Positions 20,385-30,265 of a stretch of 64,000 nucleotides of DNA are shown here, in pieces. The notes under the pieces are model-generated. The model was not told where the DNA came from. It ran no database searches and was given only the letters and a program-made list of their open reading frames with translations. The position numbers and the translations under genes are program-made. Position 1 is the stretch's first letter. Every line of letters begins with the position of its first letter. Source of the DNA: Stagonosporopsis chrysanthemi (lineage: Eukaryota; Ascomycota; Dothideomycetes; Pleosporales; Didymellaceae); assembly GCA_022560025.1 (NCBI GenBank), contig JAFISE010000132.1, positions 1 through 64,000 of the forward strand, given 5' to 3'.

Positions 20385-21931
20385 GGCCTGGTTGGTCGTG
20401 ATGAGTCTAGTGATACTGAGGTCTGTGTGGGCACGAAGCTCGGTTTATAAGAGCGGACGTTACTGGCCAGACCAATCACATGTGCGCATGCGTCATGAGA
20501 GGTAGATCTGTGCCATACAAGAAGGCTGAGGCAGCAACACGCAGACCCGCAGGTATGGTATGGATATGTGAACTCGGCCTCGGTCTTTCCGAACGCCGAT
20601 GCAGCACCTCGCAAATTGACCTGGGAAGCATACATCTAGGCATGCTACTTACAACCTTCCCACATCGGTATCTCCAACGGACTTGACATTTTCATTAGTC
20701 ATTTGTTTTCTTTGCTCTAGAATGAAATGTGTGATGACAGGATCCACCAAGGCGGAAACTGATGATGAGTCCCGCATCATCTTTGAGAGCGCAGCTAGTC
20801 TCGACTGGAACCCATCGGCAAGCTTGTCTGCATTGCTCCGACCATGTGCGGCTTGAGGTGTACACGAGTTGGCGAATGGGCATTGCTCTGCTACATCGCC
20901 GTCGTTTGTTGACTCTGGGTGCGACTTCAAGCTATTCTCGCACGAGACCTCGAGCTCGACTTTCTCGGGGATTCAACAGACACCCATCGCGGAATATGAC
21001 GGCGGATAGGCGTCTCTATTTTGCACCGAAAGAGCAAAGGACGTTGTTGGGGGCCAGGTCAGCAGTACGCAGGAAAATGTGCTCATCTGAGGTTCCGCGC
21101 AGAACCTTTCACACCTTACCATAAACGTGCCAAAAAAGAGGAGATCTATTGTGATCGATGGTACTAGATATAGTCAACTTCGCTGGCATGGTTGTGGTAT
21201 GGTATGCCTCATGCACCAGTCGCAATCACGGAATAAGCGGTGGATGTTACACAACAAGAGGTATGGTTTCGACCTGTTGTTGCTGGATACACGGAACAAG
21301 TACAGAATTTATAGAACTTTTTCATGCAACACTTGTGTCGATAAAAGTATAAAAGAGGCTGCGCGACGTTGTAAATTGCGCAAACAAAAGAATCAGGAAC
21401 GAGGCTATGTTTGTGCATGAGAAATACCCCTTATAGGTAACCATGCCGTAAATGAGCCCATCCGGAAGGCTCCATTGCGGAGATTTCGGTTGGTCTTTGG
21501 ACCGAAATCAGTACACGACCAGTGCTCGACCTTGAACTCCCGCTGTGTGCCGGGTACTGGAAAAACAATGGTCCGTACGAGGATTTCTATACCTATGAGA
21601 GATGCAAGTGAAGGAACACGATGTCACTGTCAAAAGACAGGTGCCGCCTTCTCACGGCAGTTCAGAGAGTCATGTTCCGCACGTGATCTGGTTAGCAGCT
21701 TCTTGAAGGTAAAGGAGGCGTGAGCGGCGAAACGCTAGCTTACCACACTTGCACTTTTAGAGCACCCACAAGAACACTCCAAGAACTCTCCAAGATCAAG
21801 ACATTCTTGGCGATCACGAAACTGTGCTCTAAATCATCGAGATAATGCCGTTGCTAGCATATAATAAATCAAGTAACTCAGTCTATTAGAAGCAATACAT
21901 TTTCAACTTCTTGCTTTTCCAACCATCCATC
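20385..21931. other. long spacer; one weak open frame
   Basis: An open minus-strand stretch from about 20974 to 20649 encodes Ser/Asn-rich and charged residues (ending VKSVGDTDVGRL) but follows a TGA, has no early ATG and no recognisable domain. The rest holds short frames only. A nested inverted repeat at 21756-21833 is listed separately. Confidence 0.35.
21756..21833. promoter_or_regulatory. nested inverted repeat upstream of the lactonase gene
   Basis: TTTAGAGCAC at 21756-21765 is perfectly inverted as GTGCTCTAAA at 21824-21833. Inside it CCAAGAA (21779-21785) is inverted as TTCTTGG (21804-21810). It ends about 100 bp before the ATG of the beta-propeller gene. It could form a cruciform or RNA hairpin, be a regulator site, or be a short MITE. 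No target-site duplication is obvious. Confidence 0.4.
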
Positions 21932-23246
21932 ATGACCATTATTGGTTCGCTACTGCCGAACAGCCTGCTGGTGGCAGCGCTTCTACTAGTCCCCACGGGC
22001 GCACAGCAGCTTTTTGCTGCTCATTCTGATGGCAACGTCAGCACACTAGCACTTGCAGCAAATGGTCTTTCAGTCACATCCGTTACGTCCGCGTGTGAAG
22101 CAAACTCAGCCACTTTGAACCTCGATCATTCTCGGCGGATTTTGTACTGTCTTGACCGAGGACGAGCTCCCAGTACACAGGGCTCTCTCAACTCGTTCTC
22201 GATTGATTCCGCAGGCAAACTCAATAGAATAGCACGCGTAAGCGCGCCTTTTGGGGGCGTCACTGCCGAATACTTTGACATCCCTGGGACTGGTGTCCGA
22301 GGCTATGTATCCGCCTCCTAGTAAGTCAGAAGATCATAGCCCTACGCGTTTGTGGCACGGCTGAGTCGAGATACAGCAACAGGAGTGCCATTGGAGTCTA
22401 CCGCCTGGGTAAGAATGGAGCACTCACAGAGCCGCTGCAGACGGTCCTCCCCAACATTACCACGGCTGGACCAGTGACATTGAGGCAAGACCGCAGCTAC
22501 TTGCATCATGTCATTTTGGACCCAACTCGGGAATTCCTGCTAATGCCTGATCTTGGAGCCGATCAAATTCGTGTATTCAGGTACAATAAGCAAAACATTG
22601 CACCACTGCAGGAACTTGCTCCTTTGGTCACAAACCCTGGGACAGCACCACGACACGCAGTCTTTTGGCGCTCGCCAGAGACTGGCCATCTGTACCTCTT
22701 TTTCAACGGCGAACTCGATCAAAAGATCTATTCTTACCGCGTCCACTACACAAAGAATGGATTGTCTTGGAGCCAACCTTTCTCGATTGTCTCCATCAGT
22801 GACAGTCTTCCAGCGGAGACGGCGCCTACCAGTGAGATCGCAATCACGGTAAGACTATCCACAACTCATGATCGGTTTGTTCAGCAAATGCTTACATGCT
22901 CTGATAGCCGGACGGTCGGTTCGTGATTGTATCGAACCGCGATGTATCCTTCGCCGCCTCAGTCATCAACCGAACCAAAAACACTGATACCCTTTCGGTC
23001 TTCGCCATAAACGCCAATGGTACCTTGAAGCCAATTCAGCAAGCTCCCTCTGGAGGATATTCACCTCGCCAGTTCATGATCAACAAAGCTGGTGACAAGA
23101 TCGCCGTCGGCCATCAGAACAACAACACAGTAGTTGTATGGAAGCGCAATGTAAAGACAGGGAAAATCGTTAGCGAAGCTGACGGTGGTAAACTGGGCGT
23201 TGTGACCCTGACTGGAGCTGTGGTATTTACTCAATGGGACGAGTAG
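21932..23246 (+). CDS. secreted lactonase-type 7-bladed beta-propeller protein
   Basis: Three exons (21932-22320, 22377-22848, 22908-23246) encode 399 residues. A hydrophobic N-terminus ending in LLLVPTGAQQ is a likely signal peptide. The body has the repeat strands of the lactonase / 3-carboxymuconate-cyclase-like family (PF10282 type): LNLDHSRRILYCLDRG, YLHHVILDPTREFLLMPDLGADQIRVFRY, then HAVFWRSPETGHLYLFFNGEL and FVIVSNRD. Both introns have good donors (GTAAGT, GTAAGA) and keep the frame. Bacterial relatives hydrolyse 6-phosphogluconolactone; fungal secreted members are uncharacterised and may act on sugar lactones or only bind ligands. It is the first gene of the CAZyme-rich stretch. The ATG at 21932 is the first one placing the signal peptide at the N-terminus. 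Confidence 0.8.
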
Positions 23247-23979
23247 ACGTGTGTGTGAGACTCAGCTCGCCAATTTAGGTACCCAGTAAGCCGTCCGCGC
23301 ATACCTGTGGCCGCTGCATTTTATCAAAAAATTGTCGCTCACGCTTTTTCCGTTGCCGAGTAAAAGTTACGCCCGTTGAGAAGCTAAATTTCGATATACT
23401 ATACCCTGGGCGGGTTCCCTACAGCCGCTTCGCTTTGCAGTCACACTTAAAGGACCTTGGTCCTAAAAATCTATTCACCACGTTGCTGAGTATAGATTGT
23501 CCAGCGCGGATACAGCTTCATTTGCGACTGTATGGGCCTACAGATGTTACGTTTGATCATTGCAGTAGGCCAACCTGACATACAGCAATGGCAACGCTTC
23601 TAGGAGCTATGTGCTCAAGGTCGCCATCGTGACAACCCTAACACTAGATTTGTCTCAAATAGCTTTGATGGTTGTACGCAGAAAGCGTACAGGTATTGTT
23701 CGTAAGTGAACTCCACTTAGTAAGGATACTAGCGAATATGTCAGGTATGCTGCCAGCGCAACATGCTGAGGTCCGCTCTTCAGCATTTCTATGACGACAA
23801 TGCTATTTATTGAGTTGGCAGAGGCAAAGCTACTTCTCACTGGAACCTTAAGGCTTTTTTATGTGTGATGGTAAGTTTTAGAGAATTCACACAAATTAAG
23901 TGATGGCTGTTAAAGTATCATTGTTAAATTATTCTCGATAAGGCTCAAGCTTAGCATAACTACCCTAGTGCAGAAAGAT
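23247..23979. other. no gene seen
   Basis: Convergent 3' regions of the lactonase and GH43 genes plus a partly AT-rich filler around 23380-23960. No supported feature. Confidence 0.4.
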
Positions 23980-25038
23980 TCAGACGGATCTGTACTTAGT
24001 CTCGATGGCGTCGTACTGCTGTTGGTTCAGTGGAAGGATCCACCCGTGCTTTGTGTTCTTCGTGAAGTTCGTTGTATCCGACAATTCCCATGCACTCATA
24101 TCATCAAGTGTACGCGCTTGGGCGGGGATGTAAGTATCTGTCGAACTTTGATCAATCCAAAGGTGGAACAGTCCAGGATCAACGTTGTCTCGGAATGCTA
24201 GCTGACCCTCGTTGTTTGAGTATTGGCTTGCAAATGTGACTCTTGTACCATTGGGTGCATCGCCAACATTGGTCCACGTGCCCAAAATACCGTCCGAAGA
24301 GCGCTGCTGCCAAATTCTGTAGTCGACCTCGCTCTTCACCCAGCGATACCACACGTTTTCACCTTGCTCAGGTACGTGAAGGAGCGAACAATCAATGACT
24401 GGGTATCCTGGGCTGTAGTAAACTTGTTCCTCGGAAAACGTCTCGAAGTCTTTGGTAGTCGCGTACATGAGCTGGTTAGGTGGGGAACGGCCGGTGCGGT
24501 CAACATCTGCTGGGTCCCAGTAACGTGATGAAAAGATGATGATGAACTCCTCGCGGGTTGCGTCCCAATAAGACTCAGGTGCCCATACATTGCCGGCGGA
24601 GACGTTGGCTAAGGGTGCGGAGAGCCGGGGCTCGCTCCAGCTTGCGAGATCTGTCGATTCCCAGATGACTATACTCCTACTGCCAAAGCGAGTTGCATTG
24701 ATGAAATCTCCGCCAAGCGCGTTGACTTTAAGATCGGTAGCATGGAGCCAGTACTTGCTGTTGTCTGGTGCTGCGATGATGAAATGATCGCGTACGCCTG
24801 TTGTCCCAATCTTGCTCTCTAGGATCCGCGCCGTCTCCAGTGTACCATCGTACGACAGCTGACGATACGAGAGGGCGTTATTACCGTCAGACAAGTGCAT
24901 GTACACTTGCTCATCGTCGACGGGGAAGTTGGCAAATAGGTAACCAACCTTCTCATCGTCTTGTCGGGTCTTGAGCTGAGCAGCGAATAACACTGTTGTC
25001 GACGCTGCGAGCGCCAGCAAAAAGCTTTTGAGATGCAT
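23980..25038 (-). CDS. secreted GH43-family glycosidase
   Basis: An intronless gene for 352 residues starting with a signal peptide (MHLKSFLLALAASTTVLFAA). The rest reads as a five-bladed GH43-type propeller: VGYLFANFPVDDEQVYMHLS, a TTGVRDHFIIAAPDNSKYWL strand (the RD aspartate position common to a GH43 subgroup), SIVIWESTDLASW, then AGNVWAPESYWD, and later WYRWVKSEVD. GH43 enzymes release arabinose or xylose from arabinan, arabinoxylan or related oligosaccharides by inversion with a catalytic Asp/Asp/Glu set; I cannot assign all three here with certainty. It is transcribed in the same direction as the abfB gene upstream, 719 bp away, which supports a shared role in hemicellulose or pectin side-chain breakdown. 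Confidence 0.8.
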   Translation of the reverse strand: MHLKSFLLALAASTTVLFAAQLKTRQDDEKVGYLFANFPVDDEQVYMHLSDGNNALSYRQLSYDGTLETARILESKIGTTGVRDHFIIAAPDNSKYWLHATDLKVNALGGDFINATRFGSRSIVIWESTDLASWSEPRLSAPLANVSAGNVWAPESYWDATREEFIIIFSSRYWDPADVDRTGRSPPNQLMYATTKDFETFSEEQVYYSPGYPVIDCSLLHVPEQGENVWYRWVKSEVDYRIWQQRSSDGILGTWTNVGDAPNGTRVTFASQYSNNEGQLAFRDNVDPGLFHLWIDQSSTDTYIPAQARTLDDMSAWELSDTTNFTKNTKHGWILPLNQQQYDAIETKYRSV

Positions 25039-25757
25039 CTTGAAAGAAGCTGGTGATTCAGAGCCTGAAAATGATGTTTCGACCTACCTTGCCCCCTGTA
25101 CTTATATTCCTCTTCATGACTTCCGCCAAGTCAGATTCAAGACGGACAAACGCTAGATCCATCGCAGCGTGTGTCACCATGGGAGTGTAGAGCATAGCGC
25201 CAAGAGCCTTTGTGAAGTCATCGCGTGGTGATTGACAAGAATGAACTCCTCGAATTGTGCTCACTCGCTTAGGTGTTCGGCGGGTGCGGGGAACACATCT
25301 CGGGGAAACTACCGACTTTATGGGGAACAACGTTTTGGGGAGTGCCGATCGTTCGTACAGCAAATTACCTGCCTGTCTAGTAAATGAGGACTACGGGGTA
25401 CTCCACAGCAGCGATCACATTGAACTTCATGTGCATGAGGTAGTGCCGAAGCGGTGAGTTGCTCGTAGTCACATGCAGTCAGTCGCTTCTGAAGCAAAAG
25501 TTCTCTGCCGCATTCTTGAATGTCGCATTGGAACGTTGATACTACTGAGAAATGCAATGATGAGCAACAGTAATAATGGTGTCTTGATCATCGTTTGTTC
25601 ATTCACCAACGCCAAGGCGCTAAACAATCCCCGCTGTAGAAGCTAAGAAATCCGAAACCTTTCGCACAACACTCGTACATCAGCTCTTGCTTCAACTTGC
25701 TCCAGCACATCTGCGATGTTCAAGTACACTGTCATAGCGCTTCTCGTCGGTGAATGG
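25039..25757. other. promoter region of the GH43 gene
   Basis: No coding support. At 25273-25296 a GTGTTC/GAACAC inverted pair flanks a GC-rich core. From about 25285 to 25340 the plus strand repeats the word GGGGA four times (GCGGGGAA, TCGGGGAA, ATGGGGAA and TTGGGGAG). One copy (GCGGGG) fits the CreA carbon-repression consensus SYGGRG. Confidence 0.35.
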
Positions 25758-27266
25758 CTAGGCAAGACCAGTGCTAGTTGCCCAGGTAGCATCATTGCTG
25801 AAGGAGTTGGCGGCGTCGAAGTCATGAACACCACCGTTGCTCGCAATGTATCCAGCATTGGCGTAATGACGAATCCAGCGAGTAGGATAGCCCCACGCAC
25901 GAATTGAGGAGCCTGTGCCAGATAGGCCTGACTGAGGGCAGAATGTCGTGTCCTCCTTGAAGGCTTTGGAGCCATCATTGGCAGCTACCTGAAGCGCGAA
26001 ATTGTAGTGTCGAAGGTAACTGCCCGCGGTATCTTTTGATTCGAACGAATAGCATCCGCTGTTGCCTAGACCTGTACGAATTGTCCAACTTGCAGCCTGC
26101 TTAAGAGCAGCGCTGCTGGAAGAAGAGACGATTTGTGTGTTGACAGTGGCTCCGGTGTGCGCGAGATACCGGTCAGTATATCCGGATGTCGTGGCTTTGA
26201 ATGACACCGAACCCCCGACTGTGTATGCGGGCCCGCTGACTAGAGAGGTGGTCGCATATTTGGCCGCTACAATGTCTGCCTGCACAGAATTCTCAGTCGT
26301 GTCACTAGGGTAGCCCGTTGTCATCACGCCCTCGTAAAAGGTACCCTGGGCACCATTGCTGTTGTCACCGCCAATACCCAGAATGATGGCCCCTTCCTTG
26401 GACATAGGATTGTAACCAGAGCCGCTTGGTCTTCCGCCACTGTAGTATGTCGCCAATGCTCCAGACGCGCCGTTACCGCCACGGATTGCCCATGTACCGG
26501 GCTTGCCTTTGATGACTGCAGTAACAAAGCGATACGTGATGCTCGGATCACCAGTGTTTTGTTTCGCGCCCTGTCCTGAGAACAGGCCGTTCTCGAGATC
26601 TGCCATAATCCAAGGGCCACTGCCCGCTCCACTACCCCAGATGGTGTTGTCACCATAATAAATGGCCTCCATGTGGCCATTTCCGGTGTCAAGGTTGTTG
26701 GTCTCGGCGTTGCCGTAATCGAAACAGCAAGCACCGTTGTAGTGAGTGCCGTCGAGGACCGCATACATTCCTTCTGCTGCATCTCCAGTAGCAGAACCGC
26801 TCACTTTGTTGTTCCGGTATCCCGTCCCTGGTGATACAAATACTCCGTACGCTTTCTGTCCGTTCAGAGTTACTGGGGCGCCAATCGCACCTGCCAAGTT
26901 GTCGTAGCCGTTGGACTCAGGACCCTTAAAGCCTCCGGGCGGAGCTTGGGTAAGGTGGTTCTCGCGACCAGATTGATCGTAAACAACGGTGATGAGGCAA
27001 GTGGTACCAGAGCAAAAGGTGTCCTGAGCAGCAGCATTGGCTACGCCACCCTTCGACTTGGGTGCTATGTCGGTTGTGGTGTTGTCGGAACCGCGTTTCA
27101 CCTGATAAAGTGCTCCAGTATAGGCACTGTACAAAGCACGCGTCGTACTATGTGCAGCAATGCATGGTGTGTTGCCGGAAGCATAGATGTCACACGGTGC
27201 AGCGGCAGCAAGTGAAAGGCCCAAAGCTAACACGGCAGAGCGTGAATAGGCCGAGCGTGATGCCAT
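25758..27266 (-). CDS. abfB: GH54 alpha-L-arabinofuranosidase with CBM42
   Basis: A single-exon gene for 502 residues. It has a signal peptide (about 1-23), then a GH54 catalytic beta-sandwich (about 24-340) and an arabinose-binding CBM42 beta-trefoil (about 345-502). The predicted nucleophile is Glu225 in WIMADLENGLF and the acid/base Asp301 in GIGGDNSNG, matching the Glu and Asp known in Aspergillus kawachii AbfB. The vicinal cysteine pair (GACCFDYG) that shapes the active site is present. The enzyme removes terminal alpha-1,2-, 1,3- and 1,5-linked arabinofuranose from arabinan and arabinoxylan outside the cell with retention. The C-terminal trefoil keeps repeat features such as YLRHYNFALQV and WIRHYANAGYIAS. 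The gene appears intact, and its promoter holds palindromic CGG sites. Confidence 0.95.
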   Translation of the reverse strand: MASRSAYSRSAVLALGLSLAAAAPCDIYASGNTPCIAAHSTTRALYSAYTGALYQVKRGSDNTTTDIAPKSKGGVANAAAQDTFCSGTTCLITVVYDQSGRENHLTQAPPGGFKGPESNGYDNLAGAIGAPVTLNGQKAYGVFVSPGTGYRNNKVSGSATGDAAEGMYAVLDGTHYNGACCFDYGNAETNNLDTGNGHMEAIYYGDNTIWGSGAGSGPWIMADLENGLFSGQGAKQNTGDPSITYRFVTAVIKGKPGTWAIRGGNGASGALATYYSGGRPSGSGYNPMSKEGAIILGIGGDNSNGAQGTFYEGVMTTGYPSDTTENSVQADIVAAKYATTSLVSGPAYTVGGSVSFKATTSGYTDRYLAHTGATVNTQIVSSSSSAALKQAASWTIRTGLGNSGCYSFESKDTAGSYLRHYNFALQVAANDGSKAFKEDTTFCPQSGLSGTGSSIRAWGYPTRWIRHYANAGYIASNGGVHDFDAANSFSNDATWATSTGLA

Positions 27267-27356
27267 AATGTAAACACAGGAAAAGGTTGTAACGAGGCCT
27301 TGGAACTTTCAACGAAACGGGTTGTTTGTGACTGTTTGTGACGGAGGTGACGGTCC

Positions 27357-27365
27357 CTTTATAAC
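27357..27365 (-). promoter_or_regulatory. TATA box of abfB
   Basis: GTTATAAAG on the minus strand lies about 92 bp upstream of the abfB ATG, a usual distance for a TATA element in a strongly regulated fungal gene. Confidence 0.5.
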
Positions 27366-27454
27366 ATCTCAGATTGTCCTCAAAAGGTCCGGCTTTCGCA
27401 TGGCACTTTGAAGAGCTACGTCCGTGTGGTCATAAGCGCAAATGAAACTCGATT

Positions 27455-27495
27455 CCGGGGCCCCGGATTCTGTATCGGAAGTAAACCGATACAGA
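27455..27495. promoter_or_regulatory. paired CGG palindromes, candidate Zn2Cys6 factor sites
   Basis: CCGGGGCCCCGG at 27455-27466 is a perfect 12-bp palindrome containing CGG-N4-CCG. Three bases later TCTGTATCGG (27469-27478) and CCGATACAGA (27486-27495) form a perfect 10-bp inverted repeat around a 7-bp spacer, giving CGG-N7-CCG. Dimeric Zn2Cys6 regulators bind such inverted CGG triplets. The pair lies about 190-230 bp upstream of the abfB start and about 100 bp beyond its TATA box. Which factor binds is unknown. Confidence 0.55.
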
Positions 27496-27499
27496 CAGA

Positions 27500-28092
27500 C
27501 ACTGCGGAGTGTACACGAATCCCTCTCGTATTGGCGGAAGGGATACCCCTAAGATACCATCGTGATTGCCAGCGTGATCAACGAGATTAAAAGTCCCCGT
27601 GTTTTTTGCGGGGTGCGGTCGGCAGAAGCCCGACAAGATGCTTGAAATGGACTAATCACGGAACGAAGCACCGCACCGAGCACAGCAGAATATTGCCTCG
27701 CACCCACTTGTAGTAGTAGCTAGATAGATTAAGCTTTACCGAGGCGAGCTTGTTGATGACAAGAGCATGCCGATCGCGGTCCACAATTGTACCAGTCCTA
27801 TGCCGCGGCCCACTTGATGGAGATTTAGTTCATGGTCCACCAATAATGGAGCTGCCTTCTGGTCGTGCTGTCCCTGTGGTCCGTTTGTGATCAATTTAAC
27901 GTACGATACCACATGCTTACCCTGAAGCGTACATAATCAAAATTTCCATGTGTTAGGATTGGTTCATGATATTTATACACCATGCTTCCACAGTCGTGCC
28001 ATAACGCTTGCTCCATGCATGACTTAGAGGCCAGTGGATAGGGAACGATTCTATTATGTAACGGGGTGTGTTCAATTAACACAAAATACTGC
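27500..28092. other. no gene seen
   Basis: Distal abfB promoter and the 3' flank of the convergent-side hydrolase. No coding support. Confidence 0.4.
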
Positions 28093-29338
28093 TCATACTG
28101 CAAGCTTGGTCCATACCGCTGTCTCAAATCTAGCAATGACATCCCAAGTCTTGCGGTCTGCCCATGGTGATACCTGCGCCGCAAAGAAGGTTGCCAATCT
28201 GCGATCGCGATTGACACTCCAAGCCAAGTTCGGTAGCCCAGACCACGACAATGTACCTGCAGGTCTAAAGTAGTTCTCCCTTTTCACATCTTCTTCCATG
28301 AGCAACCCACCAAGTCCATGATTGGCGACGACACCCTCCATGCTGTCGTCAAGGGAGCACTGATACATAGTCTCTCCATTTGCGTGTAAGTCGTGAAGAG
28401 CTGAGCTGCCAGGTGAGAATTGCGGGGCAAACATCTGATCTACCGATGCTTTTGTTAGAAGCTTTGGTGTCTCTTGCAACAGGTCCGCCAGTACTCTTGT
28501 ATAGTCATGCACATCTGCGTACATGCCTATGCCACCAGCCTCCTTCACGGGCTCGGGCGAAAAAGGGTTTGGTCCATCTGCCAACATTCCATCTGCTTTA
28601 CGCGTCGACATGCGCGCGAGCTTTTCGGCAACCCAAGGTTTGCGTGACAAGTGCCAGGTGAACGTCACGATACCAAGAGGCTTTGCTATCTTGTCGTCAA
28701 CGTACTCTTCAAAGCTCTTGTCTGTCAACCTCTCAACCAGTAAGCTGGCCCAGTCCAGTCCACCACTGTAATTCCAGCTGGTACCGGATTCATAGGTTCG
28801 GGGATAAGTGTGACCTTTCACCACATCGCCATCCAGCACCAAGGCAGGAACCTCGCCTCGAGAGGCACGCCATGTATGCATGGCTGGAACAAGCCAGTCG
28901 TACGTCGCGCCGCTGGAATGCGTGATTAGATGTCGCAGTGTGATAGATTCTTTAGCTTGTTCCGACTTGAGTACTCCATCTTCGGTCTGTGAAAGGATGG
29001 GTTGAGATGATAGTTCAGGGAGGTAGCGATCTAGAGGCTCATCCAGAGTGACAAGGTTCTGTTCTACCAGCTGTATCGCCGCGATGGATGTGATCAGTTT
29101 CGTGCAGGATGCAACATAAAATGTCGCGTCAAATTCCAGAGGCGGAGCGTCTTCGATAATACCGTCGGTACCCGCTACCTTCTTGTAGATATAATTCCCT
29201 GTAAGCATCAGCGAATATCCAAAGATCTGACAGACTTATGAACAAACCATTCCTGTCTACAACTGCCATCACTGCACCGGGAATAACATTGGATGTCCTG
29301 CCAGTCGCATGGTCGAGGTATGCTTCAAAGCTTTCCAT
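28093..29338 (-). CDS. beta-lactamase-fold serine hydrolase / transesterase
   Basis: Two exons (29338-29248 and 29198-28093) join over a 49-bp intron (donor GTTTGT, acceptor CAG) into 398 residues. The class C beta-lactamase fold is shown by the S-x-x-K motif in YVASCTKLITS (Ser61, Lys64), by LRHLITHSSG, by the Y-S-G motif in WNYSGGLDW, and by a late NHGLGGLL block near the KTG/HxG position. Fungal members are esterases, D-amino peptidase-like enzymes, or acyltransferases such as LovD. No signal peptide is seen, so it is probably intracellular. It lies between two GH43/GH54-type genes, but its link to sugar metabolism is unproven; deacylation of a substituted oligosaccharide is one possibility. 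The ATG at 29338 is the first in frame. Confidence 0.8.
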
Positions 29339-30265
29339 CGCTGTAAGCTTGTTCTGCAATTGCCAGTGAGTAAGTCAAATGGTTTGTGTCTTGGCTATGA
29401 TTGCGACTTGATGGACTAGATAAAGGCTGTGCTGAACGCAGACCACACGCTATGTCCGATACTCAAAGTCACGATGTTGTAACTCGATTGTTAATCGACT
29501 CGCACGGAACGGCCTGATGCAGCAAATAGATTTGTGGTTCTTCGGGTTTCTGTAAGCACTATGCTTTCCAGGACCATACATGTCATGTTTCCATGAACAT
29601 ACCAACATGACGCCGCGTGAGTTACAAATCTCGCAGCATAAGACCATTCCTGTTGTGAGTCGCTAAGTTCATATACGTATCTAGTGGAGATGGATCCCAG
29701 CGCTTTTGCACATCGGACAATTGCACATTCCATAATTCATATTTGGATTGTTTAGGTAGCTGACAAACTTTCGTTGTTAAGAAGAGGTTGCGGCCGAACG
29801 AGTGACCGAGGTGCCGCGATGCCGATGGCTGTCAGCGACTGGAACGGCGACCGAGCTAGAGGCGAGGAAGCACAATCCAACTTCTACCTTTCAGAACCCC
29901 ACAGGAATCCCCAGAAATTCGTCCTTTGCCAACTTTCGGCGAATAAATTTGCCAACGCGGAGAGTGGCCGAGTAGCGTCACGATGTACGATGCAGCGCCG
30001 AGTCTTTCCCCTCCCACTTGCCCATTCGGATAAATTGCCTATGTGCTGCACCAATGAGAGCCAGCCAGTGGCATGCACCCGCACAGGCATGTGGATCAAC
30101 CCCAGATCACCCAAATGAACTCGGACGTTCTGCGATGCAGGAACGGCTTTCCAGCGTCGGAGTGGCTGATGCGGATGGCTTACCAGCTTCAGTCCACATG
30201 TTATTTGGTACGGCTTGAGTAGCTTACAAGAAGAAATAAAACGCTCAACAGAAGATAAAATTAAG
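29339..30265. other. divergent promoter region
   Basis: About 930 bp between the divergently transcribed serine hydrolase and GH43 genes. No coding support; it must contain both promoters. Confidence 0.4.

Noticed and set aside
20649..20974. Minus-strand open frame upstream of the cupin gene
   Set aside because: It follows a stop, lacks an early ATG, and I could not connect it to any family or exon; left as a weak possibility in the spacer entry.
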